From the NCBI RefSeq assembly GCF_013255915.1, contig NZ_CP053896.1:3844001-3908000 (forward strand): a stretch of 64,000 bases of DNA, given 5' to 3'. Below, piece by piece: positions 1 to 11,155 of the stretch. Below the pieces are notes generated by a model that was not told the DNA's origin, did not search any database, and saw only the letters and a program-made list of their open reading frames with translations. A program made the translations under genes and the position numbers. The stretch comes from Providencia rettgeri. Its GTDB lineage: Bacteria; Pseudomonadota; Gammaproteobacteria; Enterobacterales; Enterobacteriaceae. Each line of letters starts with the position of its first letter. Position 1 is the first letter of the stretch.

Positions 1-794
1 TCACGAATAAACACGTCGTTGATAACCCAGACCAAATCTTAGTCGCTTTACAAGATGGTGCTATTTTTGATGCCTTACTGGTTGGCTCGGACCCATTGAC
101 TGATCTCGCCGTATTGAAAATTGACGCTGATAACCTACCCGTTATTCCAATTAATACGCAACGGGTCACTCATGTTGGTGATGTCGTACTCGCTATTGGT
201 AACCCTTATAACATAGGCCAAACCGTTACTCAGGGGATTATCAGTGCAACGGGTCGCGTAGGGTTAAGCTCTACCCGTCGGCAAAATTTCCTGCAAACCG
301 ATGCCTCAATCAACTCGGGTAACTCTGGCGGGGCATTAATTAATACCGAGGGGGAGTTAGTTGGCATTAACACTCTTTCTTTCACAGCAGGCCAAGGCAT
401 TAGTTCTGAGGGGTTAAGCTTTGCCATTCCAACCGCCCTTGCCACTAAAATCATGGATAAGCTAATCCGTGATGGCCGAGTGATCCGTGGTTATATTGGT
501 ATTACAGCGCGTGAACTGCCTCAAATTAGGTCAAATAACAATAATATTAACCAAATACAAGGCTTGCGGGTTTTCCAAGTTGCCCCAAATGGGCCTGCAG
601 CTAAAGCGGGCATACTACAAGGGGATATTATTTTATCGGTTGATGGCAAACCTGCTATTTCAGCCGCAGAAACCATGGATTTAGTCGCAGAAATCCGCCC
701 TGGAAGCAAGACCGCAGTGCAAATCTTACGAGATGGCGAAATTAAAAATATTGATGTGATTATTGAAGAAATTCCTGATGAGCAGGCAGGATAA
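1..794 (+). CDS. degS: DegS, site-1 protease of the sigma-E envelope stress pathway (5' end outside the window)
   Basis: Trypsin-like periplasmic serine protease, anchored in the inner membrane, that senses misfolded porin C-termini and cuts the anti-sigma factor RseA. The open frame runs from nt 3, so the gene starts before the window; the N-terminal anchor is not visible. The whole catalytic triad is present: His in TNKH (nt 12-14), Asp in LTDLAV (nt 102-104) and Ser in NSGNSGGAL (nt 324-326). One PDZ domain follows, roughly the last 95 residues, with the PAAKAGI and DIILSVDGKP core. A single PDZ domain fits DegS; DegP and DegQ have two. A strong terminator lies 23 nt after the stop. Confidence 0.93.
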   Translation, partial: TNKHVVDNPDQILVALQDGAIFDALLVGSDPLTDLAVLKIDADNLPVIPINTQRVTHVGDVVLAIGNPYNIGQTVTQGIISATGRVGLSSTRRQNFLQTDASINSGNSGGALINTEGELVGINTLSFTAGQGISSEGLSFAIPTALATKIMDKLIRDGRVIRGYIGITARELPQIRSNNNNINQIQGLRVFQVAPNGPAAKAGILQGDIILSVDGKPAISAAETMDLVAEIRPGSKTAVQILRDGEIKNIDVIIEEIPDEQAG

Positions 795-816
795 TCATTG
801 ATAAATACTCTTTCGT

Positions 817-851
817 AAAAAAAGGTTGCTCGATATCGAACAACCTTTTTT
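817..851 (+). terminator. Rho-independent terminator after degS
   Basis: An 11-bp stem (AAAAAAGGTTG, 818-828, with CAACCTTTTTT, 841-851) encloses a small palindrome TCGATATCGA and ends in a T-run. Because A- and T-runs flank both sides it could also stop murA transcription coming from the opposite strand. Confidence 0.85.
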
Positions 852-892
852 GATTCGCTGAATGGAGGAGCCCCAATCACCCTACCAATGCA

Positions 893-2155
<1,263 letters not shown>

Positions 2156-2207
2156 TCAAGTATTCTCGTATGTCGAATTTTACAGTCTGTTCGCTTAGGC
2201 TTTGAAA

Positions 2208-2462
2208 TCAAAGGCCACTAAGTTTACGATCGCGCTCCCATTGCGCAGGGGTGTACGCTTTAATAGACAAAGCATGAATGCGGTTATCCGCAATATACTC
2301 CATTAAAGGTGCATAAATTGCTTGTTGTTGCTTAACACGGCTCATGCCGTCAAACATGTCACCGACAGCAATAACCTGAAAGTGGCTACCATCACCAGTA
2401 ACAATAGCCTCATTCAGAGACAATTTTTCCATCAATACTTGCTTAATTTCGTTGGTATCCAT
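2208..2462 (-). CDS. ibaG: BolA-family protein IbaG
   Basis: Small cytoplasmic BolA-like protein of 84 residues. The family pairs with monothiol glutaredoxins to bind or traffic Fe-S clusters, and IbaG was named for its link to acid stress. The BolA fold signatures are visible: [17 protein letters not shown] near residues 23-39 and the [13 protein letters not shown] end. It is the usual neighbour of murA and mlaB. In this genome a hairpin terminator separates it from mlaB, so ibaG-murA may be partly uncoupled from mla transcription. Confidence 0.93.
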   Translation of the reverse strand: MDTNEIKQVLMEKLSLNEAIVTGDGSHFQVIAVGDMFDGMSRVKQQQAIYAPLMEYIADNRIHALSIKAYTPAQWERDRKLSGL

Positions 2463-2605
2463 AATGACTCAATTTATTAATTATTTGTGATTTATAATTT
2501 TACTCTAAATAGTGCAAATTGCATGCGTTGCATACAGAAACATCGCAATAAGAACAGCCAGAGCTTAATCCTCTATCCTAAAGGATTAGGCTTAACACTT
2601 AAACC

Positions 2606-2647
2606 AAAGAAAACGCCTCTCGTGCCGAAAAGCACATAGAGGCGCTC
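2606..2647 (-). terminator. Terminator at the end of the mla operon
   Basis: On the minus strand CGCCTCT (2644-2638) pairs with AGAGGCG (2620-2614). An inner GTGC/GCAC stem closes on a TTTTCG loop, and TTTTCTTT follows. It lies between mlaB and ibaG, so it should end or attenuate mlaFEDCB mRNA before ibaG-murA. Confidence 0.8.
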
Positions 2648-2684
2648 ATTTTTACATAACTTGACCCAATTTAGGATATTTAAC

Positions 2685-2975
2685 CTAATTGAGAATAACC
2701 TCTTGAACCCCGTATAGCTCAATCAATGTCTTCAAGTTATCACTGACACCAGTAATATTCAGTGAACGGTTTTTAGCTTGGAATTCACCTTTTAAGCGAA
2801 CGAGCATCGCCAACCCTGTTGAGTCCACATGTTTAAGACCAGAAACATCTATACTTTCAGTATGTTCTAGCGATGACTCTTTTTTATTCCAAAAAGACAT
2901 AAGCGAATCACGGTCTAATGTCCCGTTGAAATATAGCGTTGTTTCAATGAGTTCCCATGCTAACAACTGACTCAT
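2685..2975 (-). CDS. mlaB: MlaB, STAS-domain subunit of the phospholipid ABC transporter
   Basis: A 96-residue cytoplasmic STAS-domain protein that binds and stabilises the MlaF ATPase in the MlaFEDB complex. The STAS core appears as IDVSGLKHVDSTGLAMLVRL (about residues 42-61), including the DSTG turn typical of the fold. It is last in the mlaF-E-D-C-B series, begins one base after mlaC ends, and is followed by a terminator. Confidence 0.93.
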   Translation of the reverse strand: MSQLLAWELIETTLYFNGTLDRDSLMSFWNKKESSLEHTESIDVSGLKHVDSTGLAMLVRLKGEFQAKNRSLNITGVSDNLKTLIELYGVQEVILN

Positions 2976-2976
2976 A

Positions 2977-3606
2977 TTACTTATTCTCTTCTAAAGTAAT
3001 AGGTGCTTTTGCACTGATTTCTAACTGTTTTGTTAAGCCATCAACACCTTGCTTACGTAGAATATCACCCCATTCATTTTGCTTAGTTGTGATCATACTC
3101 ACACCTTCTGCAATCATGTCGTAAGCTTGCCAGTAGCCAGTTTTACTATTTTTACGCCATTGGAAATCTAAACGTACGGGAGGGCGGCCGTTGGTATCAA
3201 CAATAGTCACACGAATAGCAACAATGTTTTTATCTCCCAACGGTTGCTCTGGTGCTATTTGATACGTTTGACCATGGTACATGGCCAATGCTTGACCATA
3301 AACTTGCTCAAGGTAATCTTCAAACGCTTTAAAATAAGCCTCACGCTGTGCTGGAGTTGCCCCTTTATAATAGGTTCCTAACACCAAAGCCCCTGCATAT
3401 TTAACTTGTACATAAGGTAATAATTCCTCACGAACAATTGTTCTAAGGTACTCAGGGTCTTGCTTAATTTTAGGTTGCTCTGATTTCAAGCGGTTAAACG
3501 TTTTCGCCGCCGCTTCATCCATTAATTTATAAGGGTTGGTTTGGTCTACTGCCATGGCAAATGGCGCAATTGCCAACATAGCAACCATCATTAAACGTTT
3601 AAACAT
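2977..3606 (-). CDS. mlaC: MlaC, periplasmic phospholipid-binding shuttle
   Basis: Soluble periplasmic protein that carries phospholipid between the outer-membrane MlaA-porin complex and the inner-membrane MlaFEDB transporter. It has 209 residues. The N-terminus [19 protein letters not shown] is a clear signal peptide, with likely cleavage before VDQTNPY. The rest carries Tol_Tol_Ttg2-family features such as the [20 protein letters not shown] region and the [16 protein letters not shown] segment. It sits 35 nt after mlaD. Confidence 0.95.
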   Translation of the reverse strand: MFKRLMMVAMLAIAPFAMAVDQTNPYKLMDEAAAKTFNRLKSEQPKIKQDPEYLRTIVREELLPYVQVKYAGALVLGTYYKGATPAQREAYFKAFEDYLEQVYGQALAMYHGQTYQIAPEQPLGDKNIVAIRVTIVDTNGRPPVRLDFQWRKNSKTGYWQAYDMIAEGVSMITTKQNEWGDILRKQGVDGLTKQLEISAKAPITLEENK

Positions 3607-3641
3607 AATTCATTCCTTTATTCTTCAAAGGGAGCATCAAA

Positions 3642-4145
3642 TTACTGTGCAGTTGACTCTGGCTCTGCACCTTGGCTATCACCACTTTTATATAAAAACT
3701 GGCCAATTAAGTCTTCTAATACCATAGCTGGCTTAGTATCTTCAAGACGCCCGCCATTTTTTAAGATTGCTATACCTAATTCTTCATCATCTGGGCCGAT
3801 ATTCATTGCAATATACTGTTCACCCAACAAACCTGACGTGCGAATTGACAGCGAGCTTGAATCAGGAATATTGTCGTATTCGCTCAATAAATCAATTTTA
3901 ACTTCAGGAACATAATTCTTTTTATCTAGTGTGATACTGGCAACTCGGCCAACCACCACACCACCAACTTTAATTGGTGAGCCTTCTTTTAAGCCACCAA
4001 TATTTTCAAAAGAGGCTGAGATTTGATAGGTGGATTGGCTTCCTATCGATTTTAAATCAGCGACTTTTAAACATAAAAAGATAATTGCGGCAATCGCCAG
4101 CAACATAAAACAACCAACCCATATTTCACTTTTTTTACTTTGCAT
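3642..4145 (-). CDS. mlaD: MlaD, MCE-domain lipid-binding subunit
   Basis: Inner-membrane protein with one N-terminal helix (about residues 7-28) and a periplasmic MCE domain. MlaD forms the hexameric ring through which lipid passes between MlaC and MlaE. The MCE core is visible in FENIGGLKEGSPIKVGGVVVG and SGLLGEQYIAMNIG. At 167 residues it is somewhat shorter than E. coli MlaD (183), mainly at the C-terminus. It starts 3 nt after mlaE ends. Confidence 0.95.
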   Translation of the reverse strand: MQSKKSEIWVGCFMLLAIAAIIFLCLKVADLKSIGSQSTYQISASFENIGGLKEGSPIKVGGVVVGRVASITLDKKNYVPEVKIDLLSEYDNIPDSSSLSIRTSGLLGEQYIAMNIGPDDEELGIAILKNGGRLEDTKPAMVLEDLIGQFLYKSGDSQGAEPESTAQ

Positions 4146-4148
4146 GAC

Positions 4149-4931
4149 TTAGTTCCCAAACATCAGTGCGGTAAGTACGAAATCCAGTCCTAAAACAGAC
4201 AATGACGCATGCACAACTGTTCTTGTTGTAGCTTGGCTTATCCCCTCCGAAGTTGGGATGGCATCATAGCCATTAAATAATGCGATCCAAGTCACTGTGA
4301 TAGCAAAGACTAAGCTTTTAATCACACAGTTGACTAAATCTAGCCGCCAATCAACGGAAGATTGCATTGAAGCCCAGAAAAAGCCCTCATCAATCCCCTT
4401 CCAGTCAACCCCAACTAGTGCGCCACCTAAAATACCGACAGCAACAAAAATAAGAGATAACAACGGCATACTAATAAAACCAGCCCAAAACCGTGGGGCT
4501 ATCACACGCCTAAGCGGGTCAACTGCCATCATTTCAAGGCTAGAAATTTGTTCAGTCGCTTTCATTAAGCCAATTTCAGCTGTTAATGCAGAACCCGCTC
4601 GTCCAGCAAACAACAAGGCGGTCACAACAGGGCCTAATTCACGTAATAGTGAAAGTGCCACCATCATACCTAAGCTAGCTTCAGCACTAAACGTAGTGAG
4701 AACCAAATAACCTTGTAACCCTAAAACCATCCCAATAAATAACCCTGAGACAGCGATGATCAGCAATGACTGCACACCAATGGCGTACAATTGCTTCATC
4801 AATAATGGCCATTGTTTACGAAACTCTGGTTTGCCGAGTAAGGCGCGAAACAGCATGTAACCTGCTCGACCAAACGCGGAAAATATATCAATCCATCGGC
4901 GTCCGAAGGCTGCTATCGCCTTTATTATCAT
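4149..4931 (-). CDS. mlaE: MlaE, phospholipid ABC transporter permease
   Basis: Integral inner-membrane permease of the MlaFEDB complex, 260 residues, MlaE/YrbE family. Several hydrophobic segments are visible, with the conserved centre [19 protein letters not shown] followed by [21 protein letters not shown], which contains the coupling helix that meets MlaF. It lies between mlaF (6-nt gap) and mlaD (3-nt gap). Confidence 0.96.
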   Translation of the reverse strand: MIIKAIAAFGRRWIDIFSAFGRAGYMLFRALLGKPEFRKQWPLLMKQLYAIGVQSLLIIAVSGLFIGMVLGLQGYLVLTTFSAEASLGMMVALSLLRELGPVVTALLFAGRAGSALTAEIGLMKATEQISSLEMMAVDPLRRVIAPRFWAGFISMPLLSLIFVAVGILGGALVGVDWKGIDEGFFWASMQSSVDWRLDLVNCVIKSLVFAITVTWIALFNGYDAIPTSEGISQATTRTVVHASLSVLGLDFVLTALMFGN

Positions 4932-4937
4932 CTTATT

Positions 4938-5741
4938 TTACCCTAATAAATCAGCTAGATAATCATTGGCGGGAAAACGGAATGGAACAGGCCCATCCGC
5001 AATACCATCAAGAAATTGTCGCACACGAGGGTCTTGGTTTTCACGTAATTCCTCGCCTGTTCCCTGAGCAATGACGTGCTGCTGTGCAACAATATAAGCA
5101 TTATCTGCGATGCTCAATACTTCTGGAACATCATGGGAAACCACGACACAGGTCACACCCAGTGCTTGATTAAGCTCATCAATCAATTTAACCAAAACCC
5201 CCATAGTAATCGGGTCTTGACCGACAAAAGGTTCATCAAACATGATTAAATCTGGGTCAAGTGCGATAGCACGCGCTAATGCAGCACGCCGTGCCATACC
5301 ACCTGACAATTCGGATGGCATTAATTTTGCGGCGCCACGTAAACCAACCGCCTCTAATTTCATCATTACCGTAGTGTGAATCAGCGATTCTGGCAGATTC
5401 GTGTGCTCACGTAGAGGGAAAGCCACATTATTGAATACGTTCATATCCGTAAATAGCGCCCCTGATTGAAACAGCATGCTCATCTTTTTACGGGACTGAT
5501 ACAGCTTTGAGCGTGACAGTGTTGGAATATTGTCACCATCAAACCAAATTTCACCTTCGTTTGGCCGTAATTGGCCCCCAATCAAGCGCAGTAATGTGGT
5601 TTTACCAATCCCTGACGGCCCCATAATTGCCGTAATTTTTCCACGGGGAACGGTCAGATTAATATTCTCAAATATTTTCCGATTTCCTCGAGTAAAGGAC
5701 ATGTTCCGTACTTCAATTAAGTTGTCTGTCTGTGCTTGCAT
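4938..5741 (-). CDS. mlaF: MlaF, phospholipid ABC transporter ATPase
   Basis: Cytoplasmic ATPase powering MlaFEDB, which maintains outer-membrane lipid asymmetry. It has Walker A GPSGIGKTT, signature ELSGGMARRAALARAIA, Walker B DLIMFDEPFVGQDP and the switch His in VVSHD. I place the start at the ATG at 5741 (MQAQTDNLIEVRNMSF, 267 residues), which matches the family length (269 in E. coli) and has an ACGAG ribosome site upstream. A GTG eight codons earlier (5765) is in frame but less likely. It is the first gene of the mla operon and divergent from kdsD. Confidence 0.95.
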   Translation of the reverse strand: MQAQTDNLIEVRNMSFTRGNRKIFENINLTVPRGKITAIMGPSGIGKTTLLRLIGGQLRPNEGEIWFDGDNIPTLSRSKLYQSRKKMSMLFQSGALFTDMNVFNNVAFPLREHTNLPESLIHTTVMMKLEAVGLRGAAKLMPSELSGGMARRAALARAIALDPDLIMFDEPFVGQDPITMGVLVKLIDELNQALGVTCVVVSHDVPEVLSIADNAYIVAQQHVIAQGTGEELRENQDPRVRQFLDGIADGPVPFRFPANDYLADLLG

Positions 5742-6205
5742 GTTAAATAACTCGTTATACACCACGCGTAAATGTTTTTATCCGTTCAGATGTTACCGAA
5801 AGATAAACTGAAAATCGTCAAATATCACAACAAAATAGAATTTATAGTATTATAGCGTCGAAAATATGACTTTTAGAATTACAACTCTGTTTTTATCAAA
5901 AGAAAACAGAGAAAAAACGATATAATTTATTTATAGTCAGCAAAAACTATCACTATTAACAGCAGATAGCTCTTAGAATGTTGTGATTACCTAACTTGAG
6001 GATACGCGAATTTGCATATCTATTTTTGGTTCAAGATGCTAATAAAACCATCTTGTACATATTAAATTCTGCATCGAAGCACCCTAAAATACTCATTAAG
6101 TATAAAACTAACATTAAAAAGTGCTTAACTGACAAAATACTTACTGATACTAAGTATTCGTTATACAATTTGATTTCGCTAATCCGATTAACTTAAAAGC
6201 TACGC
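5742..6205. other. Divergent intergenic region between mlaF and kdsD
   Basis: About 460 AT-rich bases between two divergent operons, presumably holding both promoters; I could not fix a -35/-10 pair with confidence. E. coli has the cation exchanger gene yrbG here and I see no trace of it. A frame of 66 codons from a TTG at 5996 has no ribosome site and no recognisable product, so I do not call it. Confidence 0.5.
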
Positions 6206-7186
6206 ATGGAACTAGAAATGTCAAACTTCGATTTTCAGAAAGTAGGTAAAGAAGTTCTCCATATCGAACACGAAGGTTTAAAAAACCTAGAACAATATAT
6301 CAATACTGACTTTGACAACGCTTGCCAGCTTATTTTTAACTGTGAAGGCAAAGTCGTCGTAATGGGAATGGGGAAATCGGGGCATATTGGCCGTAAAATT
6401 GCCGCTACACTAGCAAGTACAGGAACGCCATCATTTTTTGTTCACCCAGGGGAAGCTAGCCACGGTGACCTTGGAATGATTACTCATAAAGATGTTGTGT
6501 TAGCTATTTCAAATTCTGGTGAGTCAGGGGAAATTTTAGCCTTACTTCCTGTTTTAAAAAGAATTAAAGTGCCTTTAATCTGTATGACTAACAACCCTGA
6601 AAGTAATATGGGAAAATATGCAGATGTCCACTTGTGTATCAAAGTACCTCAAGAAGCCTGTCCTTTGGGGCTAGCACCGACCACGAGTACAACAGCGACA
6701 CTTGTAATGGGAGATGCATTAGCTATTGCCTTATTAACTGCACGCGGGTTCACGGCGAATGATTTTGCGCTTTCGCATCCAGGTGGCGCACTTGGGCGCA
6801 AACTTTTACTCCTCGTTCGTGATTTAATGAATACGGGTGATGAAATCCCCCATATTCCTAAAAGCGCGTCTTTACGTGAGGCTTTAGTGGAAATCACCCG
6901 TAAAAAACTGGGGATGACAGTCATTTGTGATGATGACATGAATATTGAAGGTATTTTCACTGATGGGGATTTACGCCGTATCTTTGATATGGGAATCGAC
7001 CTAAATAACGCTAAAATTGCTGATTTAATGACCCCCGGTGGAATTCGGGTATCACCAACAATGCTAGCGGTTGAAGCACTAAATTTAATGCAATCTCGGC
7101 ACGTGACTTCGTTATTAGTCGCAAATGATAATAAATTAGTCGGTGTGCTACATATGCATGATCTGCTACAAGCCGGTGTTGTATAA
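6206..7186 (+). CDS. kdsD: D-arabinose 5-phosphate isomerase KdsD
   Basis: Converts D-ribulose 5-phosphate to D-arabinose 5-phosphate, the first step to Kdo for the LPS inner core. It has 326 residues (E. coli 328). An N-terminal SIS domain carries GMGKSGHIGRKIAATLASTG and the SNSGES substrate loop, followed by the SHPGGALGRKLL linker and two CBS domains (about 205-326; GIFTDGDLRR and LVGVLHMHDLL). An in-frame ATG four codons downstream (6218) could be the real start. It begins the kds-lpt-rpoN series. Confidence 0.95.
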   Translation: MELEMSNFDFQKVGKEVLHIEHEGLKNLEQYINTDFDNACQLIFNCEGKVVVMGMGKSGHIGRKIAATLASTGTPSFFVHPGEASHGDLGMITHKDVVLAISNSGESGEILALLPVLKRIKVPLICMTNNPESNMGKYADVHLCIKVPQEACPLGLAPTTSTTATLVMGDALAIALLTARGFTANDFALSHPGGALGRKLLLLVRDLMNTGDEIPHIPKSASLREALVEITRKKLGMTVICDDDMNIEGIFTDGDLRRIFDMGIDLNNAKIADLMTPGGIRVSPTMLAVEALNLMQSRHVTSLLVANDNKLVGVLHMHDLLQAGVV

Positions 7187-7200
7187 CATAAGGAAATACC

Positions 7201-7761
7201 ATGACGTCTACCTTTTTGGAAACCTGCTATGGCCCTGTTGCCAATACTGTTTTAAATAAAGCAGAAAAAATCAAATTACTGATCTGTGATGTTGATGGTG
7301 TCATGTCAGATGGCTTGGTCTATATGGGGAATAATGGCGAGGAACTCAAAGCTTTTAATGTCCGTGACGGCTATGGGATACGCTGCTTATTAACTTCCGG
7401 TATTGAAGTCGCCATCATAACAGGAAGAAAAGCGAAACTTCTTGAAGATAGGGCTCAAACATTAGGCATTACATATCTTTACCAAGGTCAAAGCGATAAG
7501 CTTTTGGCGTATTACGAACTGTTAGATACACTACAATTATCAGCTGAAGAAATAGCTTATATTGGAGACGACCTGATTGACTGGCCTGTTATGGCCAAAG
7601 TAGGCTTATCCGTCGCCGTCGCTGATGCCCATCCTTTGTTATTACCGAGAGCTGATTACGTGACTCGTATTGGTGGGGGAAAAGGTGCAGTCCGCGAACT
7701 TTGTGACCTTATTTTGCTTTCTCAAGACAAACTGGAAGAAGCAAAAGGTTTATCAATATAA
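7201..7761 (+). CDS. kdsC: 3-deoxy-D-manno-octulosonate 8-phosphate phosphatase KdsC
   Basis: HAD-superfamily phosphatase that releases Kdo from Kdo 8-phosphate. It has 186 residues. HAD motif I is CDVDGVMSDG, with nucleophile and acid Asp30 and Asp32; motif II is the T in AIITGRKA; motif IV is GDDLIDWP. The small cap-less layout fits the tetrameric C0 KdsC subclass. It starts 14 nt after kdsD and ends 16 nt before lptC. Confidence 0.96.
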   Translation: MTSTFLETCYGPVANTVLNKAEKIKLLICDVDGVMSDGLVYMGNNGEELKAFNVRDGYGIRCLLTSGIEVAIITGRKAKLLEDRAQTLGITYLYQGQSDKLLAYYELLDTLQLSAEEIAYIGDDLIDWPVMAKVGLSVAVADAHPLLLPRADYVTRIGGGKGAVRELCDLILLSQDKLEEAKGLSI

Positions 7762-7777
7762 CGAATAGATTGAATTC

Positions 7778-8353
7778 ATGAGCAATGCGAAGAAGTGGTT
7801 AATTGTTATTTTATCCTTAGTAGTATTAGGCCTTATCGGCTGGAATTTAGCGGGTAATGATTCCGACAGTGCAGAGGATAAAGTAATTAATGATGGGCAA
7901 CCTAATTATCAAACTGATGATTCAGTGACTTTTGTCTATAATCCAACGGGTAATTTAGCGTATAAACTCGTTTCAGAGAAAATAGATAATTATACTGAAG
8001 GAAAAATCACGTGGTTTTCGAAACCAGTTCTAACCACTTATAACGAAGCTGGCGAGCCAACCTGGACGGTTAAGGCTTTCAAAGCACGGTTAACGAACGA
8101 TAGAATTCTCTATTTATATAGCGATGTTCAGGTTGATAGCTTAACCAAAGAGTCGCAGATCCAACGAATTACAACTGAGAGTGCAGTTGTCAATTTGACA
8201 ACACAAGACGTTTCATCTGATGATAAAGTGACCATCATTGGACATGGTCTCAATTCTACCGGTATGAAAATGAAGGGAAACCTTCGTACAAAAACGGCTG
8301 AATTAATCGAAGATGTAAAAACTCATTATGTGTTACAACCAGAAGAGCATTAA
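7778..8353 (+). CDS. lptC: LptC, LPS export protein
   Basis: Bitopic inner-membrane protein of the LptB2FGC extractor, which hands LPS to periplasmic LptA. It has 191 residues. One N-terminal membrane helix (about residues 7-25, WLIVILSLVVLGLIGWNLAG) is followed by a periplasmic beta-jellyroll, with the conserved WTVKAFKARLTNDRILYLY region. It is separated from the lptA start codon by a single base, suggesting translational coupling. Confidence 0.94.
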   Translation: MSNAKKWLIVILSLVVLGLIGWNLAGNDSDSAEDKVINDGQPNYQTDDSVTFVYNPTGNLAYKLVSEKIDNYTEGKITWFSKPVLTTYNEAGEPTWTVKAFKARLTNDRILYLYSDVQVDSLTKESQIQRITTESAVVNLTTQDVSSDDKVTIIGHGLNSTGMKMKGNLRTKTAELIEDVKTHYVLQPEEH

Positions 8354-8354
8354 A

Positions 8355-8915
8355 ATGAATCAAGTAACTAAGAAACGTTTTATTCAAGGAGCTGTTGCCA
8401 GTGCAATTTTGGCTCTTAGCCTACCTGCGATGGCATTAAAAAGTGATACGCAGCAGCCAATGACGATTAATTCGGTCAAACAATCTCTTGATTTAGAAAA
8501 AAACGTCACCACCTTTACTGATGATGTTGTTATTAAACAAGGTTCTATTGATATCAGAGCCAATAAAGTGGTTGTAACACGTCCAAGTAGTGACTCGGAT
8601 AAAATTGTGATTGAGGCCTTTGGGACCCCGGTTACCTTTTACCAATTACAGGATGATGGTAAACCGATTAAAGGCCATGCCAGCAAAGCCCGTTATGAGG
8701 TTGATAAACAACTCGTCACATTAACAGGTAATGCCTATCTTGAGCAGTTAGACAGCAATATTCAGGGTGACAAAATTACCTATTTAGTTCCAACGCAACA
8801 AATGGAAGCGTTTAGTGATAAAGGTAAACGCGTCACCACCGTGATACTGCCGGCACAATTGCAAGAAAAAGGCCCTGCGGCAAATAAAAATTCATCAGCA
8901 AGTAAGAGTAAATAA
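8355..8915 (+). CDS. lptA: LptA, periplasmic LPS bridge protein
   Basis: Periplasmic protein that polymerises head to tail to bridge LptC and the outer-membrane LptDE. I start it at the ATG at 8355 ([12 protein letters not shown], 186 residues): this gives a proper signal peptide ending SLPAMA before LKSDTQQP. The frame remains open nine codons upstream, but those overlap lptC. The OstA/LptA fold is seen in [20 protein letters not shown] and the Thr/Val-rich C-terminal half, with a Lys/Ser-rich tail. Confidence 0.94.
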   Translation: MNQVTKKRFIQGAVASAILALSLPAMALKSDTQQPMTINSVKQSLDLEKNVTTFTDDVVIKQGSIDIRANKVVVTRPSSDSDKIVIEAFGTPVTFYQLQDDGKPIKGHASKARYEVDKQLVTLTGNAYLEQLDSNIQGDKITYLVPTQQMEAFSDKGKRVTTVILPAQLQEKGPAANKNSSASKSK

Positions 8916-8920
8916 CTGTT

Positions 8921-9646
8921 ATGGCGACACTAACCGCTGAAAATCTAGCTAAAGCCTATAAAAAACGTAAAGTCGTTGAAGATGTCAGCTTGGAAGTTAA
9001 ATCAGGTGAAATCGTTGGCTTATTGGGGCCAAATGGTGCCGGTAAAACAACGACCTTTTATATGGTGGTGGGTATTGTTCAGCGGGACGCTGGCAAAATT
9101 ATGATTGATGGTGAAGATATCAGCCTTCTACCGCTGCATGAACGTGCGCGCCGTGGAATTGGTTATCTTCCTCAAGAAGCCTCAATTTTTCGCCGCCTCA
9201 GTGTTCATGATAACTTAATGGCTGTGTTAGAAATTCGCGAAGATTTGAGTTCCCAGCAACGTAAAGAACGTGCTGAAGAACTGATGGAAGAATTTAGTAT
9301 TACTCATCTTCGCGACAGCATGGGGCAGTCGCTATCCGGTGGGGAGCGCCGCCGTGTGGAAATTGCTCGTGCACTTGCTGCTAACCCAAAATTTATTTTA
9401 TTAGACGAACCTTTTGCGGGTGTTGACCCTATTTCCGTCTTAGATATCAAAAAAATTATTCAGCACTTAAGGGATTACGGCCTCGGTGTGCTAATCACCG
9501 ACCATAACGTGCGTGAAACCTTAGATGTGTGTGAAAGAGCCTATATTGTCAGCCAAGGGCACTTAATTGCTCATGGGTCACCAACCATGATCTTAGAGAA
9601 CGAGCAAGTAAAACGTGTATACTTGGGTGAAGGTTTCCGGTTATAA
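8921..9646 (+). CDS. lptB: LptB, LPS export ABC transporter ATPase
   Basis: ATPase of LptB2FGC, 241 residues, identical in length to E. coli LptB. It has Walker [10 protein letters not shown], signature [17 protein letters not shown], Walker [14 protein letters not shown] and the switch His in LITDHNVRE. It follows lptA by 5 nt. The partners LptF and LptG are not in the window, as is usual because they lie elsewhere. Confidence 0.97.
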   Translation: MATLTAENLAKAYKKRKVVEDVSLEVKSGEIVGLLGPNGAGKTTTFYMVVGIVQRDAGKIMIDGEDISLLPLHERARRGIGYLPQEASIFRRLSVHDNLMAVLEIREDLSSQQRKERAEELMEEFSITHLRDSMGQSLSGGERRRVEIARALAANPKFILLDEPFAGVDPISVLDIKKIIQHLRDYGLGVLITDHNVRETLDVCERAYIVSQGHLIAHGSPTMILENEQVKRVYLGEGFRL

Positions 9647-9687
9647 ATTATCGTGTTGTCATTTTTTAGGGAGATTAAAGCAGATTC

Positions 9688-11133
9688 ATGAAGCAAAGTT
9701 TGCAGCTTAGAGTCAGTCAACAACTTGCAATGACCCCTCAATTGCAGCAGGCTATCCGCTTGTTGCAGCTGTCTACACTTGAGCTTCAGCAAGAAATTCA
9801 ACTCGCCTTGGAAACAAACCCACTGCTTGAGCAAGAAGAATTAAATCCCGAGACTGAATCTATTGACTCCCTGAATGAAAATGCGGATACCAGTGAGCTT
9901 GATACCAAAGATGCGCTCGAAAACCATGATATGCCGGATGAGCTCCCTTTAGATACTAATTGGGATGAAATATATACGGCAGGAACGCCGTCAGGCACCA
10001 GTAATGATTATAATTTTGATGAACTCCCTGTTTATCAAGGTGAAACTACGCAAACATTACAAGATTACCTGACGTGGCAAGCTGAACTGACCCCTTTTAC
10101 TGACACGGACAGAACAATAGCTACAGCTATTATTGATTCAATAGATGATTCCGGTTACCTGACAACAGCCATTTCTGATATACATGAAGGGATTGATAAC
10201 CCAGAGATTAGTATTGAAGAAGTCATTGCTGTCCTAAAACGTATTCAGCATTTCGACCCATTGGGTGTCGCAGCACAAGACTTAAAAGAGTGTTTATTAA
10301 TCCAATTGTCACTCTACCCTAAGGAAACTGATGGGCTACAAGATGCAAAGCTCATTATCAGTAATCATATTGATTTATTGGCTAACCGTGACTTTCGTCA
10401 GTTAGGGAAATTAACTCGTTTAAAAGAAGATGCCCTAAAAACTGCGATAGACTTAATTTTAACGCTGAATCCAAAACCAGGCCAATCCATCAATACTGGG
10501 GAGTCGGAATACGTTATTCCAGATGTTTTAGTGAAAAAAATCGCAGGGCACTGGCAAGTTGAATTAAATACAGATAGCATCCCTAAACTAAGTATTAATA
10601 ACCATTATGCTTCGATGCTAAACAATTCAGCAAATGAAGATGACTCTCAATATATTCGTAGTCATCTACAAGATGCAAAATGGCTGATTAAAAGCCTTGA
10701 GAGCCGCCACGAGACACTATTAAAAGTCGCGACTTGTATTGTAGAACAGCAACAAGAATTCTTTGAGCTGGGTGAGGAACACATGAAACCGATGATACTG
10801 GCCGATATCGCCTATCAAGTGGACATGCATGAATCAACTATCTCACGAGTGACAACTCAAAAGTTTCTCCATAGCCCACGAGGCATTTTTGAGTTGAAAT
10901 ATTTTTTCTCCAGCCATGTCAATACGGACACAGGTGGCGAAGCCTCCTCAACCGCAATTCGAGCATTGGTGAAAAAACTGGTTGCTGCTGAAAACCCAGC
11001 AAAACCATTGAGTGACAGTAAATTGACGAGTATGCTTGCAGAACAAGGCATTCAAGTCGCTCGCAGAACTGTTGCTAAGTATCGAGAATCGTTATCCATT
11101 CCGCCCTCTAACCAGCGTAAGCAACTGGTTTAA
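9688..11133 (+). CDS. rpoN: RNA polymerase sigma-54 factor
   Basis: Alternative sigma factor for enhancer-dependent promoters (nitrogen assimilation and others). It has 481 residues (E. coli 477). The N-terminal region I is Gln/Leu-rich ([19 protein letters not shown]), the acidic region II is centred on residues 50-110, and the invariant RpoN box ARRTVAKYR lies at residues 458-466. It keeps the lptB-rpoN-hpf-ptsN-rapZ-npr order found across enterobacteria. Confidence 0.98.
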   Translation: MKQSLQLRVSQQLAMTPQLQQAIRLLQLSTLELQQEIQLALETNPLLEQEELNPETESIDSLNENADTSELDTKDALENHDMPDELPLDTNWDEIYTAGTPSGTSNDYNFDELPVYQGETTQTLQDYLTWQAELTPFTDTDRTIATAIIDSIDDSGYLTTAISDIHEGIDNPEISIEEVIAVLKRIQHFDPLGVAAQDLKECLLIQLSLYPKETDGLQDAKLIISNHIDLLANRDFRQLGKLTRLKEDALKTAIDLILTLNPKPGQSINTGESEYVIPDVLVKKIAGHWQVELNTDSIPKLSINNHYASMLNNSANEDDSQYIRSHLQDAKWLIKSLESRHETLLKVATCIVEQQQEFFELGEEHMKPMILADIAYQVDMHESTISRVTTQKFLHSPRGIFELKYFFSSHVNTDTGGEASSTAIRALVKKLVAAENPAKPLSDSKLTSMLAEQGIQVARRTVAKYRESLSIPPSNQRKQLV

Positions 11134-11155
11134 TTGATAAAATAAGGAAGATTGT

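Noticed and set aside
5996-6196. 66-codon open frame before kdsD
   Set aside because: TTG start without a ribosome site, in an AT-rich gap where random frames are expected.
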